From Spirochaetaceae bacterium (GTDB lineage Bacteria > Spirochaetota > Spirochaetia > DSM-27196 > PWMO01), in NCBI GenBank assembly GCA_007693325.1, contig REDW01000102.1, forward strand, positions 1 to 51,480: DNA of 51,480 bases, in the 5' to 3' direction. Below the pieces are notes generated by a model. That model had not been told where the DNA came from and made no database searches. It saw only the letters and a program-made list of their open reading frames with translations. Below are positions 17,587-25,659 of the stretch, one piece after another. Position 1 is the first letter of the stretch. Each line of letters opens with the position of its first letter. A program made the translations under genes and the position numbers.

Positions 17587-18306
17587 ATGAAGCGATTTCT
17601 TATAGTTATTACAGTTGCTTTAATGCTGAGCCCGGCGGTATTTGCTCAGCAGGCAGAACCCGCTGAGGAACGCCGCCAATACACAATCGAGGAACTCTAT
17701 CTCAGCCAGGACGTCGAACTGCAGATCATCAGAAGCCAGGCGTTGTCCGAGAACCGGGAGATGAAACTGCTGGCGCTGCAGAGCATTCGTTCGATGATCC
17801 AGTCGGGCGCCCTGACTGAAGACAACCCCTCACTGTTCATCGTTCTTGAATCACTGGCAACCGAAGGCACCGGTCGCCGAGTCACAACCGGTGGCAGTCG
17901 GGTCATGAACAACTACCCCGACATCCGCCGTGAAGCCGCAGGGCTCCTCGGTGAAATCGGCGGTGAGCGGTCCAAACAGGTACTGCTGACTATCCTGCGC
18001 GATGATCCCGAGCCGATGGTGCTGTCAGAGGCGGTTTACGCGCTCGGCCTCATCGGGATCAACGATGAGAACGAGGTTACCAACCACGTTGCACGCGTCT
18101 TGAGCCGCCAGACTATACAGCCTGCGCCGGATAACAATCTGGCGTTTGCATCGCTGTTGGCTATCGAAAGAATGGCCGTCGCCAGCGGCGGCATCTCGGA
18201 TCCGGCTGTGATCGACGCACTGCTAGAGGTAGCCTCCGGCAACTACATTCGCGAGGTGCGGCTCAAAGCCATTGATGTCATTTCAAGATTGCGGGGCCGA
18301 ACGTAA
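17587..18306 (+). CDS. Exported HEAT-repeat protein
   Basis: A 239-residue protein with a clear N-terminal signal peptide ending VFAQ (cleavage near residue 21). The rest is built of helical pairs resembling HEAT repeats, for example IRREAAGLLGEIGGE and EAVYALGLIGI, which normally form a curved protein-binding scaffold. No enzyme motif is visible. GAGGAG at 17575-17580 lies 6 bases before the ATG. The end overlaps the start of the SanA-like gene by about 32 bases, suggesting coupled expression and an envelope role. Confidence 0.85.
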   Translation: MKRFLIVITVALMLSPAVFAQQAEPAEERRQYTIEELYLSQDVELQIIRSQALSENREMKLLALQSIRSMIQSGALTEDNPSLFIVLESLATEGTGRRVTTGGSRVMNNYPDIRREAAGLLGEIGGERSKQVLLTILRDDPEPMVLSEAVYALGLIGINDENEVTNHVARVLSRQTIQPAPDNNLAFASLLAIERMAVASGGISDPAVIDALLEVASGNYIREVRLKAIDVISRLRGRT

Positions 18307-19060
18307 TAAGGAAGCTGTTTCGCGGCCACCTGCCACTACTGCCCCAGAGAGAGCCGCGCGCCTGCTGCGCGCGGCCAGTTACGTAGCGCGCTATTCTCTG
18401 CTGCTGTTCATAGTGCTGGTATTCTATGCCAATACCGTGGTTGAACAGCACGCCAGAGCGTTTGTCTACGACAGTCTGAACGAAGTCCCATACAACGATG
18501 TCGGCCTGCTTCTCGGCACCGCCAGGTATCAACCCGGTGGCGGCATGAACCCCTATTTCTCCCATCGCATAGACGCCGCCGTTGACCTGTTTGACGCCGG
18601 TAAGGTTCGTTACATTCTGGCAAGCGGTGATAATCGCCATGCCTCGTACAACGAACCCGCTGCAATGCGCGAAGAACTGATCAAGCGCGGTGTTCCGGTT
18701 GAATCCATCTATCTCGATCACGCCGGATTCAACACCTACGATTCGATGCTCCGTGCGCAGCGGGTTTACGGGCAGTCGCAAATCACGGTGATCTCTCAGG
18801 CATTTCACGCCGAGCGCGCGCTCTACATCGCCGATCACTTCCAGATCGAGGCGGTGGCGTACCGCGCGCGCGATGTCAACGGCGTGGCTTCCCTGAGGAT
18901 GACGGTGCGGGAGTATCTGTCACGGGTGAAGGTCTTGATCGACATTCACGTGCTTCGTCGACGCCCGCATTTCAACAACGAGTTCCAACCCATTCCGAGG
19001 CAGTCTGATTCTCATCGGCAGCGAGAACTGCCAGTGCCCACCGCGCGTGCTCGGCAATGA
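18275..19060 (+). CDS. SanA/YdcF-like membrane protein (DUF218)
   Basis: A 261-residue inner-membrane protein of the DUF218 family related to E. coli SanA, which affects envelope permeability to vancomycin at high temperature. One transmembrane segment lies near residues 38-58. The conserved domain follows with LLLGTARYQPGG, ILASGDNRHASYNEP, NTYDSMLRA and VISQAFHAERALYIA. The start is uncertain: the ATG at 18275 or the TTG at 18272 both lie inside the end of the HEAT gene. The 3' end overlaps the convergent queG gene by 89 bases; the family-like segment RRRPHFNNEFQPIP is inside that overlap, so the overlap seems real. Confidence 0.85.
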   Translation: MSFQDCGAERNKEAVSRPPATTAPERAARLLRAASYVARYSLLLFIVLVFYANTVVEQHARAFVYDSLNEVPYNDVGLLLGTARYQPGGGMNPYFSHRIDAAVDLFDAGKVRYILASGDNRHASYNEPAAMREELIKRGVPVESIYLDHAGFNTYDSMLRAQRVYGQSQITVISQAFHAERALYIADHFQIEAVAYRARDVNGVASLRMTVREYLSRVKVLIDIHVLRRRPHFNNEFQPIPRQSDSHRQRELPVPTARARQ

Positions 19061-20069
19061 CGGCATCCGAGTCGGCGCTGCAGCGCTGAAGCAGCGACTT
19101 GAGGTCGTGCCGGCGAGTGTTGGCCGCTACCACGCACGCGTTACGTACCAGCCCCTGTCGCCGTGCGCGCATCAGAGGCGTTCCGGCAAAACGGGCGGCA
19201 AACTGCAGGTCGTTTTCGATAGCCAGAATCCCGCTCAGATCTGGTGACTCGCCGGCTCGGTCGTGCAGAAAGTCCTGCTCGGTGGTAACCTGAGCACGCA
19301 GATTGAGCGGGCAGACCTCCTGGCATAGATCGCAGCCGAATAACCAGTTCCCGATGGCAGAGCGAAGCTGCACTGGAATCGAACCGCGCAGTTCGATCGT
19401 CAGATAGGAGATACAGCGCGAAGCGTCGATCCGGTTTGGTCCCAGCAAGGCTCCGGTAGGGCAGACATCAATGCATCGGCGGCAACTGCGCGGGCAGGCA
19501 CCGTGGCTGCCTTTGGGCGCGGGCGTAGCAGGGAAGAGCTGCGTTGAAAGTATCCCACCCAGCAGAAACCAGCTGCCGTACTGACCGCTGATCAGTAAAG
19601 TATTGCGCCCACTGAATCCTACGCCGGCACGCTCGCCGAAGAAGCGCTCATCCAACGGGGTAGCATCGGTGAAGGATCTGAACTGCTGATTACCGTAACT
19701 CTGACCGAGCCGCCGAGCCAGACGCCGCAGCCGTTTGCCGAGCACAAGATGATAATCACGACCCCAGGCGTAGCGCGCTACGCGCGCTTGATCCGTGGCT
19801 GCGCTGCTGCGGCGGTAGTAGTTCATCCCGGCCATCAGAATAGAACGGCAGCCCTGCAGCAACTGCTGCGGAGAGTACTTCAGCGGCGCGTGGCGTACCA
19901 GATAGTGCATCTGTGCAGCGTGGCCGGAGTCGATCCATTGCTGATAACGTGCCGCAGCCTGCTCGTCGCTGCTGCACTCGGCAATGCCGAGCAGAGAGAG
20001 CCCCTCTGCTGCAAACAGCTCGGCCAGCTGCGGTGGTACCTCCGGATAGTGCGGACGCTGAACAAGCAT
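18972..20069 (-). CDS. queG: Epoxyqueuosine reductase QueG
   Basis: QueG carries out the last step of queuosine synthesis in tRNA, reducing epoxyqueuosine with cobalamin and two 4Fe-4S clusters. The 365-residue protein has the paired ferredoxin motifs: CPRSCRRCIDVCPTGAL with ASRCISYL, then GCDLCQEVCPLN. The Asp of the DATPLDER segment matches the proposed proton donor region. A HEAT-like helical tail ends near residue 350. The ATG is preceded by TTGACA, an 18-base spacer and TAGGCT (20109-20080) ending 10 bases before it, without a ribosome site. The cobalamin need fits the B12 theme with NrdJ and ChlD. Confidence 0.95.
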   Translation of the reverse strand: MLVQRPHYPEVPPQLAELFAAEGLSLLGIAECSSDEQAAARYQQWIDSGHAAQMHYLVRHAPLKYSPQQLLQGCRSILMAGMNYYRRSSAATDQARVARYAWGRDYHLVLGKRLRRLARRLGQSYGNQQFRSFTDATPLDERFFGERAGVGFSGRNTLLISGQYGSWFLLGGILSTQLFPATPAPKGSHGACPRSCRRCIDVCPTGALLGPNRIDASRCISYLTIELRGSIPVQLRSAIGNWLFGCDLCQEVCPLNLRAQVTTEQDFLHDRAGESPDLSGILAIENDLQFAARFAGTPLMRARRQGLVRNACVVAANTRRHDLKSLLQRCSADSDAVIAEHARWALAVLAADENQTASEWVGTRC

Positions 20070-20079
20070 ACGTCGTTGC

Positions 20080-20109
20080 AGCCTACCGGCGTGGCACCAC
20101 CATTGTCAA
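20080..20109 (-). promoter_or_regulatory. Probable promoter of queG
   Basis: On the minus strand a perfect TTGACA (20109-20104), an 18-base spacer and a weak TAGGCT (20085-20080) precede the ATG at 20069 by 10 bases. No Shine-Dalgarno sequence is present. Confidence 0.45.
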
Positions 20110-20205
20110 CGCGACCGTGAGGACCAACTGTCAGACCCGGCCGCTTGTGCGCTTGACGAAACCGTGCATCTTGGTTTTTCCTATACACAGGAAACGGAGC
20201 AGCCT

Positions 20206-20823
20206 ATGGCTGAAGAACGGGATTATTACCGGACACTTGGAGTTCCACGCGACGCGGACAGCCAGGACATCAAACGTGCGTATCGCCGGCGTGCCAAAGA
20301 GGTCCATCCGGATGCCGGTGGTAGCGACGATGCACGCTTCTCCGACCTGAATCAGGCCTATCATACGCTGCGCGACAGCACCAGCCGGCGTGAACACGAC
20401 CGTCAGCTGCGCCAGGCCGAGGGAGTCAGCGGGATGTCCGACTGGGTACCAGATCAGGGTCTGGAACGCTTTGCTACCGGTCACGGGTGGGGACTCTGGA
20501 GCCTGTTTGACCTTTTCGGCGGAATCATGGGTGCCGACCAGTGGTGGCGTGGGCCCGCACCCCCGGACAGCGACGTCCAGATGGACCTGGAACTCACCAG
20601 TACAGAAGCCGCGGCGGGAGTGGAGCTTCCGATCGAGCTGACCGAAGCCGATCTTGCCGCTGTCCCGCGCTCCTTTGGTGGGCAGCCGCGTCCGTTTTCC
20701 ACGGTGGTTATGGCACGCGTCCCGGCGGGAGTTGAGCACAACGAGCTGTTTCACTACCGCTTCCAGGATGGTAACCGCGACAACCGCGTTCTGGCGTTAC
20801 GCATCAGAATTGTGCCCGGTTGA
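20206..20823 (+). CDS. J-domain protein (short DnaJ-like co-chaperone)
   Basis: A 205-residue protein with an N-terminal J domain (residues about 6-70) including the HPD motif in EVHPDAGG, which stimulates Hsp70 ATPase. It lacks the zinc-binding region. The last 80 residues contain strands like the end of a DnaJ substrate-binding domain (LPIELTEADL, ALRIRIVPG), so it may be a cut-down class B J-protein. The ATG at 20206 is chosen because GGAG (20196-20199) lies 6 bases before it and it begins the J domain. The stop codon overlaps the -35 box of the tRNA promoter downstream. Confidence 0.85.
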   Translation: MAEERDYYRTLGVPRDADSQDIKRAYRRRAKEVHPDAGGSDDARFSDLNQAYHTLRDSTSRREHDRQLRQAEGVSGMSDWVPDQGLERFATGHGWGLWSLFDLFGGIMGADQWWRGPAPPDSDVQMDLELTSTEAAAGVELPIELTEADLAAVPRSFGGQPRPFSTVVMARVPAGVEHNELFHYRFQDGNRDNRVLALRIRIVPG

Positions 20824-20848
20824 CCGCCCAGGGCGCCGTCGATATAAT
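20820..20848 (+). promoter_or_regulatory. Strong promoter of tRNA-Pro
   Basis: TTGACC (20820-20825), a 17-base spacer and a perfect TATAAT (20843-20848) lie 18 bases before tRNA-Pro. The -35 box shares bases with the stop codon of the J-domain gene. Confidence 0.75.
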
Positions 20849-20866
20849 TCGCTTTTGTGTGGTTTT

Positions 20867-20939
20867 CGGGATGTAGCCTAGTGGCTAAGGCGCCTGCTTT
20901 GGGAGCAGGAGACCGGAGGTTCGAATCCTCTCATCCCGA
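20867..20939 (+). tRNA. tRNA-Pro (anticodon UGG)
   Basis: A 73-base cloverleaf. The acceptor stem CGGGATG pairs with CATCCCG and the discriminator is A. The anticodon stem CCTGC/GCAGG has loop TTTGGGA, giving TGG. The T arm contains GGTTCGAATCC. CCA is not encoded. The C1-G72 pair at the acceptor end is typical of bacterial tRNA-Pro. Confidence 0.97.
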
Positions 20940-20940
20940 C

Positions 20941-20964
20941 TTCGGTCCGCACGAACGGGCCGAA
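20941..20964 (+). other. Hairpin directly after tRNA-Pro
   Basis: TTCGG-T-CCG pairs with CGG-G-CCGAA around a short loop. It starts two bases after the tRNA and has no T run, so it may be a processing signal rather than a terminator. Confidence 0.4.
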
Positions 20965-20996
20965 AACAGGCGTGCCGTGATTTCGGCGGCGCCGCT

Positions 20997-21016
20997 CCTG
21001 CAGCGTCGGCTGCAGG
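20997..21016 (+). other. Perfect 8-base hairpin between the two tRNAs
   Basis: CCTGCAGC and GCTGCAGG form a perfect stem around a GTCG tetraloop, 7 bases before tRNA-Arg. No T run follows. It may guide tRNA precursor processing. Confidence 0.5.
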
Positions 21017-21023
21017 ACTCTAT

Positions 21024-21097
21024 GCGCCCATAGCTCATCTGGATAGAGCAACAGCCTTCTAAGCTGTAGGTAGCTGGTTCGAGTCCAGCTGGGCGTA
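21024..21097 (+). tRNA. tRNA-Arg (anticodon UCU)
   Basis: A 74-base cloverleaf. The acceptor stem GCGCCCA pairs with TGGGCGT (with a terminal G-U pair) and the discriminator is A. The anticodon stem ACAGC/GCTGT has loop CTTCTAA, giving TCT. The T arm contains GGTTCGAGTCC. CCA is not encoded. It is probably co-transcribed with tRNA-Pro. Confidence 0.96.
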
Positions 21098-21219
21098 CTT
21101 TGCACCCGCGCAGCCTTGCCTTCCTGGGGCAACACCGTTACCCTATAGGGAAATGTCTGCGCGCGGCTGCTGTCACATCCGCTACGTGGACTCTTTTCGA
21201 GCATATCAGGGAGTTTCTT

Positions 21220-21702
21220 ATGAATGTCAAAGAAAAAGCAGTTGTCAGTATCGATTATACTCTCAAGGATGACGCCGGAGAGGTGCTCGACACCTCAGAG
21301 AACCGGGAACCACTTTCATTTCTCTACGGCCAGGGGTCGATCATTCCCGGCCTTGAGAAGGCACTCGAAGGCAAGAGCCCCGGTGATGAGCTGGCCGTGT
21401 CGGTCACGCCCGAGGAGGGCTACGGCGAGTACAACGAAGACCTGGTCTTCTCGGTGGGTAAAGACCGTTTTCAGGACCCGTCGATTATTGAAGTAGGATC
21501 TCAGGTGCAGGCGCAAACCTCCGATGGATCGGTACAGGTGCTGACTATCAAGGGAGTAGGGGACGACGAGGTTACCCTCGATGCCAATCATCCGCTTGCC
21601 GGTCAGACACTGCACTTTGAGGTTGCGATTGCCGACGTACGCGAGGCCACCTCAGAAGAGATCGATCACGGTCATCCGCACAATGGCGAGGACGGCCACT
21701 AA
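21220..21702 (+). CDS. slyD: FKBP-type peptidyl-prolyl isomerase, SlyD-like
   Basis: A 160-residue prolyl isomerase and chaperone. The FKBP core is visible as VSIDYTLKDDAGEVLDTS, GSIIPGLEKALEG and NHPLAGQTLHFEV. An insert-in-flap domain lies between them (EGYGEYNEDLVFSV), which marks the SlyD subfamily. The short tail DHGHPHNGEDGH carries several histidines, a reduced form of the metal-binding tail of E. coli SlyD. AGGGAG at 21208-21213 lies 6 bases before the ATG. A weak promoter TTGCCT, 17 bases, TACCCT (21116-21144) sits upstream. Confidence 0.93.
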   Translation: MNVKEKAVVSIDYTLKDDAGEVLDTSENREPLSFLYGQGSIIPGLEKALEGKSPGDELAVSVTPEEGYGEYNEDLVFSVGKDRFQDPSIIEVGSQVQAQTSDGSVQVLTIKGVGDDEVTLDANHPLAGQTLHFEVAIADVREATSEEIDHGHPHNGEDGH

Positions 21703-21707
21703 CATCA

Positions 21708-21750
21708 AGAGCAGAGGAGCCCGGCCCGTTGCAGGCGCCGGGTGCGCTCT
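21708..21750. terminator. Possible bidirectional terminator hairpin
   Basis: In the gap between convergent slyD and the lipase gene, AGAGC pairs with GCTCT and inner CCCGGC pairs with GCCGGG. The stem is GC-rich but lacks a T run on either strand, so its terminator strength is doubtful. Confidence 0.35.
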
Positions 21751-21757
21751 CTCAGGT

Positions 21758-22591
21758 TCAGTGACCGAAAGCCGAAAAGAACTCTTGATCCGCACCTGCG
21801 GCACGCGCGCGCTGACGCAGCGAATGCTCGTAGCCGGGATCGTGGTCAAATTGTGAAGCGATTCGTACACCGCCGTTCGCGTCGATATCGACTTGCCGGC
21901 CGACGTGGCGGTAGCCGAACAGTCTCCACGGCAGCCGGGGAACGATATCCGCTCCGTTGACCACGCGCACAATGCGATGCTGCTGCGGCTGCAGAAAGCT
22001 GACACCGGCGCGATTGAACACGCGCGGAGCCCCAAAACTGACCGTATGCGAGAGCCGTTGCGGCTCAACGTCCAGCAGATCAACAAATGCCAGCAGAGCC
22101 AGCGCTCCACCGGCACTGTGACCCACGGTAACGATGCGTGACGCTGATGAGCGTTGAACCTCCCGCAGCACCGTTTGGCGAATCCCGAGATACTTGGTAG
22201 TAAAGCCGATATGAGTTCGAACATCGCGCGGAAGGCCGCCAAATCCGGGCCGGCGGCGCGCTATCATGGTGTTGTAGCTGCGATCGAGATCGCTGCGGCG
22301 CACCTGGCTACCGCGAAATATGACATACAAGGTGCTGTCCTGTTCAATCAGCAGCACCAGGGTGTTGGTTGCTTCATCCAGGCGGTATTCCAGCTGCCAG
22401 CCGGTTTCGAGGAACTCATCGCGCTGGCGCCACGCCGCGCGGCACATCTGAAACAGGCGGTAGAGGTCGCTATCGGTGACCGAGCCGCCGAGCATAACGG
22501 TCTGCTGTGACGGAGCCGGCACCACAACGCAGGAAGCCGCTGCCATCAGCATCGAGCATAGCAACGAGAATCCAAACGGCTGCAGCTTCAA
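21758..22591 (-). CDS. Lipoprotein class 3 lipase-like hydrolase
   Basis: A 277-residue alpha/beta hydrolase of the lipase class 3 family. The signal peptide ends in a lipobox-like MAAASC (Cys21). The nucleophile elbow is GHSAGG with Ser159. Likely partners are Asp215 in NGADIVPRLP and His256 in YEHSL, the usual class 3 arrangement. The oxyanion region IFRGSQ and the strand VSFGAPRVFN also fit. The substrate is unknown. The ATG overlaps the end of uppP by 4 bases, so the two envelope genes form a coupled operon. Confidence 0.85.
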   Translation of the reverse strand: MKLQPFGFSLLCSMLMAAASCVVVPAPSQQTVMLGGSVTDSDLYRLFQMCRAAWRQRDEFLETGWQLEYRLDEATNTLVLLIEQDSTLYVIFRGSQVRRSDLDRSYNTMIARRRPGFGGLPRDVRTHIGFTTKYLGIRQTVLREVQRSSASRIVTVGHSAGGALALLAFVDLLDVEPQRLSHTVSFGAPRVFNRAGVSFLQPQQHRIVRVVNGADIVPRLPWRLFGYRHVGRQVDIDANGGVRIASQFDHDPGYEHSLRQRARAAGADQEFFSAFGH

Positions 22592-23382
22592 AAGAAAACC
22601 AACCCCGCGATGCCGAGCGGAACCAGATAGAAGGCGAAAAGATACAGTTTGCCGCCGCGGATCAATTGCAACAGCAGCAACAGCGATACGGCCCCCACCA
22701 CCAGCGACGCCACAAAACCGGCGGCAAGCTCGGGGATGCCAACCACGCCACGGAGTTCTCCCAGATCGCGCAGAGTCAGCACCAGCGCTCCGAGCACAGC
22801 CGGCACCGAAATCAGAAACGAGAACTCACCGGCACGTGAGCGGTCGATTCCGGATGCCAGCGCCGCGGTAATGGTGATGCCCGAGCGGGAGATCCCGGGC
22901 AACACAGCCAGACCCTGTGCAACACCGGTGATAAGCGCGTGACGCGTTCCCAGCTGATCGTAGGTCAGATGGCCGTCCAAGTAACGCGAGATGACCAGGA
23001 TTCCACCGGTGACAATAAACAAGCCCGAAACCAGCTTCGGAAAGCGTGCCAGGTTGAGCTCGGCAATGCCCAAGCCGATAGCCGCGGTCAATAGCGTTGC
23101 AATGGCTACCAGCAGCGCCAGGCGCAGGTCGGTTGCGTCACTCTGGTCGGCGCGGCGCGTAACCCAGCGCAGCAGCGAGATCACAATTCGGGTTATGCGC
23201 TCGCGGAACACAATCACGATGACGATCAGGGTAGCGATATGCAGAATCACATCGAACAGAACAGGGATTTCACCCAGACCCATCAGATGCCGTGCCACCA
23301 CAAGATGACCCGAGCTGGAAATGGGGATAAACTCACTGACACCCTGCAGAACCCCAAGGAGAATTGCCTGAAGCATGTTCAT
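22588..23382 (-). CDS. uppP: Undecaprenyl-diphosphatase UppP
   Basis: UppP (BacA) removes one phosphate from undecaprenyl pyrophosphate to recycle the lipid carrier for peptidoglycan and other wall polymers. The 264-residue protein has about eight membrane helices and the two conserved signatures: EFIPISSSGH (17-26) and LPGISRSG (161-168). Length and motifs are typical. The ATG lies 8 bases after a TATAGT -10 box, part of a divergent promoter shared with apbE, and has no ribosome site. Confidence 0.96.
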   Translation of the reverse strand: MNMLQAILLGVLQGVSEFIPISSSGHLVVARHLMGLGEIPVLFDVILHIATLIVIVIVFRERITRIVISLLRWVTRRADQSDATDLRLALLVAIATLLTAAIGLGIAELNLARFPKLVSGLFIVTGGILVISRYLDGHLTYDQLGTRHALITGVAQGLAVLPGISRSGITITAALASGIDRSRAGEFSFLISVPAVLGALVLTLRDLGELRGVVGIPELAAGFVASLVVGAVSLLLLLQLIRGGKLYLFAFYLVPLGIAGLVFF

Positions 23383-23390
23383 CGTTGGGC

Positions 23391-23444
23391 ACTATAGCGC
23401 GGCTCGCGGGTGAATTGCAATCAAGCGCGTTGTTGTGATATAGC
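23391..23444. promoter_or_regulatory. Divergent uppP/apbE promoters sharing one palindromic -35 box
   Basis: TTGCAA at 23415-23420 lies in the palindrome ATTGCAAT and reads the same on both strands. Rightward, an 18-base spacer leads to TATAGC (23439-23444), 5 bases before the apbE ATG. Leftward, an 18-base spacer leads to TATAGT (23396-23391), 8 bases before the uppP ATG. Both mRNAs would be nearly leaderless, and one -35 box could serve only one polymerase at a time. Confidence 0.55.
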
Positions 23445-23449
23445 AAAGT

Positions 23450-24520
23450 ATGAAGCTTTTCTCAAAATACCGACTGCTGCCTTCCCTTGGCGCAGCTATT
23501 GCCATAGCAGTGCTGTTCGGCGCGTGTGGTTCAGACTCACCGCAGCGCGAGAGCCGCTTGATTCTGGGAACAACCTCGACCATCACGATCCATGACCGCC
23601 GTGTACCCAGCGGCATCTTTGATAGAGTCTTTGATCGCGTAGCGCAGATCGAAGCGCTGATGAGTAGCAATCAGGCCAACTACGATGACACAGAGATACT
23701 CAGGATCAATCGGTCGGCCGGCGGTGAACCGGTAGCGGTCTCGGCGGATACCTTCAGGGTCATCGAAGCCGGTATTCGCTACAGCGAAGCCACCGGCGGA
23801 GCGTTTGACATCAGTGTGGGACCATTGGTAAATTTGTGGGGTATTGGAACGCCGCGCGAGAATGTGCCCAGCGAGGAAGAGATAGCCGCAGTGCTGCCGT
23901 TGATCGACTACCGCAGGATTGAGCTCGACCACGATCGGCGCACCGTCTACCTGCCGCAGCCGGGTATGGCTCTCGATGTCGGCGGTATCGCCAAGGGCTA
24001 CGCGGTAGAGGAAGCCGCCCGGCTGCTGAGTGAGTCGGGCGTGGAGCACGCCGTGCTCGATTTCGGCGGCGACATCTACACCGTTGGCATGCGCAGGGAC
24101 GGCGATCTGTGGCGCATTGGCCTGCAGAACCCCGAATCCGGCCGCGGCAGCATTATCGGCATTCTCGATTCCAGCAACAACGCCGTGGTGACTTCGGGCG
24201 CCTACGAGCGCTTTTTCATTGAAGACGGCGAACGTTATCACCACCTTTTCGATATATCGACCGGCCGTCCTGCCCGTAACAACCTCACCAGCGTGACCGC
24301 GATAGCCGAAGATGCAATGCTGGCGGATGTTTTCTCCACCGCGGGCTATGTTCTAGGACTGGAAGAAGGTTTGCAGATCTTTGCGCAGACACCGGAAGTT
24401 GAGGCTGTCTTTGTTACCGAAGACAGACGCGTCTATGCCACAGCGGGCATCCAGCCGGTTTTCCGGCTGACGGACGACAACTACCGTATGCAGCGCATCG
24501 ACTCGCAGATTGGAGAGTGA
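23450..24520 (+). CDS. apbE: FAD:protein FMN transferase ApbE (lipoprotein)
   Basis: ApbE attaches FMN covalently to threonines of exported flavoproteins such as Nqr/Rnf subunits. The 356-residue protein has a lipobox (VLFGAC, Cys26) and family motifs ISVGPLVNLWG, LDVGGIAKGYAVEEA, VLDFGGDIYTVG, and HHLFDISTGRPA with the flavin and metal site. No flavoprotein target is in the window. It begins directly after the divergent promoter. The next gene begins across its stop codon, with the ribosome site GGAGAG inside the last apbE codons. Confidence 0.93.
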   Translation: MKLFSKYRLLPSLGAAIAIAVLFGACGSDSPQRESRLILGTTSTITIHDRRVPSGIFDRVFDRVAQIEALMSSNQANYDDTEILRINRSAGGEPVAVSADTFRVIEAGIRYSEATGGAFDISVGPLVNLWGIGTPRENVPSEEEIAAVLPLIDYRRIELDHDRRTVYLPQPGMALDVGGIAKGYAVEEAARLLSESGVEHAVLDFGGDIYTVGMRRDGDLWRIGLQNPESGRGSIIGILDSSNNAVVTSGAYERFFIEDGERYHHLFDISTGRPARNNLTSVTAIAEDAMLADVFSTAGYVLGLEEGLQIFAQTPEVEAVFVTEDRRVYATAGIQPVFRLTDDNYRMQRIDSQIGE

Positions 24521-24522
24521 TT

Positions 24523-25659
24523 ATGCGTGGTGTCCACACCACCGGTTTTCTTCTGGCGTTGATTGTTCCGATCCTGTTCATGACGGTTTGGGACGGCGTC
24601 TATCTGGTACGCGAAGGCGCGTATCTTCTCAGTCTGCTATTGCGCGCCGAGCCGGTGGAGCGTGTGCGCTTCCAGCCGCATCTGGATGAGCCTACCGCAG
24701 CGCTTTTCGATTCCACTGCCAGCATACGGGCTTTTGCACAGCAGCAGCTCGGACTGGCGGCAGACAGTAACTTCTCACGCTACGTGCGCACCGACAAGGA
24801 TTACCTGGTGACGGTGGTTTCAGCGGCCGGACGGTATTCTTTCAGACGCTATTACTGGGACTATCCGCTGTTTGGTCGAGCGCCGTATCGCGGTTTCTTC
24901 TCAGCGCAGCAGGCGCAGCGCGAGGCCGAGCGCCTGCGGCAGGCTGGCTGGGACGTGATGGTACGCCGGGTACACGCCTTCAGCCTGCTCGGCGTTGCCG
25001 GTGATCCGTTGTACTCGTTCATGAGCAACTACACGACCTACCGCCTGGCATCGTTGATTTTTCACGAGCAGACCCATTCCACCATCTGGCTGCGCAATCA
25101 GGTGCAGTTCAATGAGGAACTGGCGGTCTTCGTTGAACACCAGGGAGCGTTACTCTACCTGCGCGCACGCTACGGCGAGGATTCCAGCGAGTACCGCACC
25201 GCCCTGGCCGCGCGCGAAGACCGCCAGCGCTTCCGCGAGATGATTGCCGGGTTACGCATGGATCTCGATCGACTCTACGGTTCGCAGAAAGAGCGCGGCG
25301 AAATGCTGATCGAGAAAGAACGCATTATAGAAGACTTCCGCTACGATTTTTCGCTTAACTACGATGAACACTTTGAAACCGAGACGTTTCGTAATTTCGG
25401 ACGCATGCCGATAAACAACGCATTGCTGGATCTCTATACCACCTACAGCGGTGAAATCGGGCTGCTCTACGACCTTTTCTACGCCGCCGACCGAGATCTT
25501 CCCGCAACTATTGCGCTGCTGCAGCGCGTGCGTGCCTGGCCGGATGATCCGCGCGGCTACATTCGCGAAGTGCTGATTCCCGAGCTGCAGTACCTCTCCA
25601 CTCAGAGTGAACCCGCCACGCCCGATCTCGCGCCGCAACAGAATGCGGTACCCAACTGA
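24523..25659 (+). CDS. Predicted zinc aminopeptidase (COG4324-like)
   Basis: A 378-residue protein with one N-terminal membrane segment (about residues 8-32) and an HExxH zinc motif, HEQTH, at about 181-185. FNEELAVFVEHQG follows 10 residues later and supplies a likely third zinc ligand Glu. This layout matches the predicted aminopeptidase family, a poorly studied gluzincin-like group. GGAGAG at 24512-24517 decides the ATG at 24523; a GTG at 24517 is also possible. It is coupled to apbE. The stop codon abuts the stop of the convergent dnaE2 gene in the sequence TGATCA. Confidence 0.8.
   Translation: MRGVHTTGFLLALIVPILFMTVWDGVYLVREGAYLLSLLLRAEPVERVRFQPHLDEPTAALFDSTASIRAFAQQQLGLAADSNFSRYVRTDKDYLVTVVSAAGRYSFRRYYWDYPLFGRAPYRGFFSAQQAQREAERLRQAGWDVMVRRVHAFSLLGVAGDPLYSFMSNYTTYRLASLIFHEQTHSTIWLRNQVQFNEELAVFVEHQGALLYLRARYGEDSSEYRTALAAREDRQRFREMIAGLRMDLDRLYGSQKERGEMLIEKERIIEDFRYDFSLNYDEHFETETFRNFGRMPINNALLDLYTTYSGEIGLLYDLFYAADRDLPATIALLQRVRAWPDDPRGYIREVLIPELQYLSTQSEPATPDLAPQQNAVPN

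Noticed and set aside
21141-21150. Palindrome CCCTATAGGG upstream of slyD as an operator
   Set aside because: It is only 10 bases long and overlaps a likely -10 region; chance occurrence is plausible and nothing else supports it.
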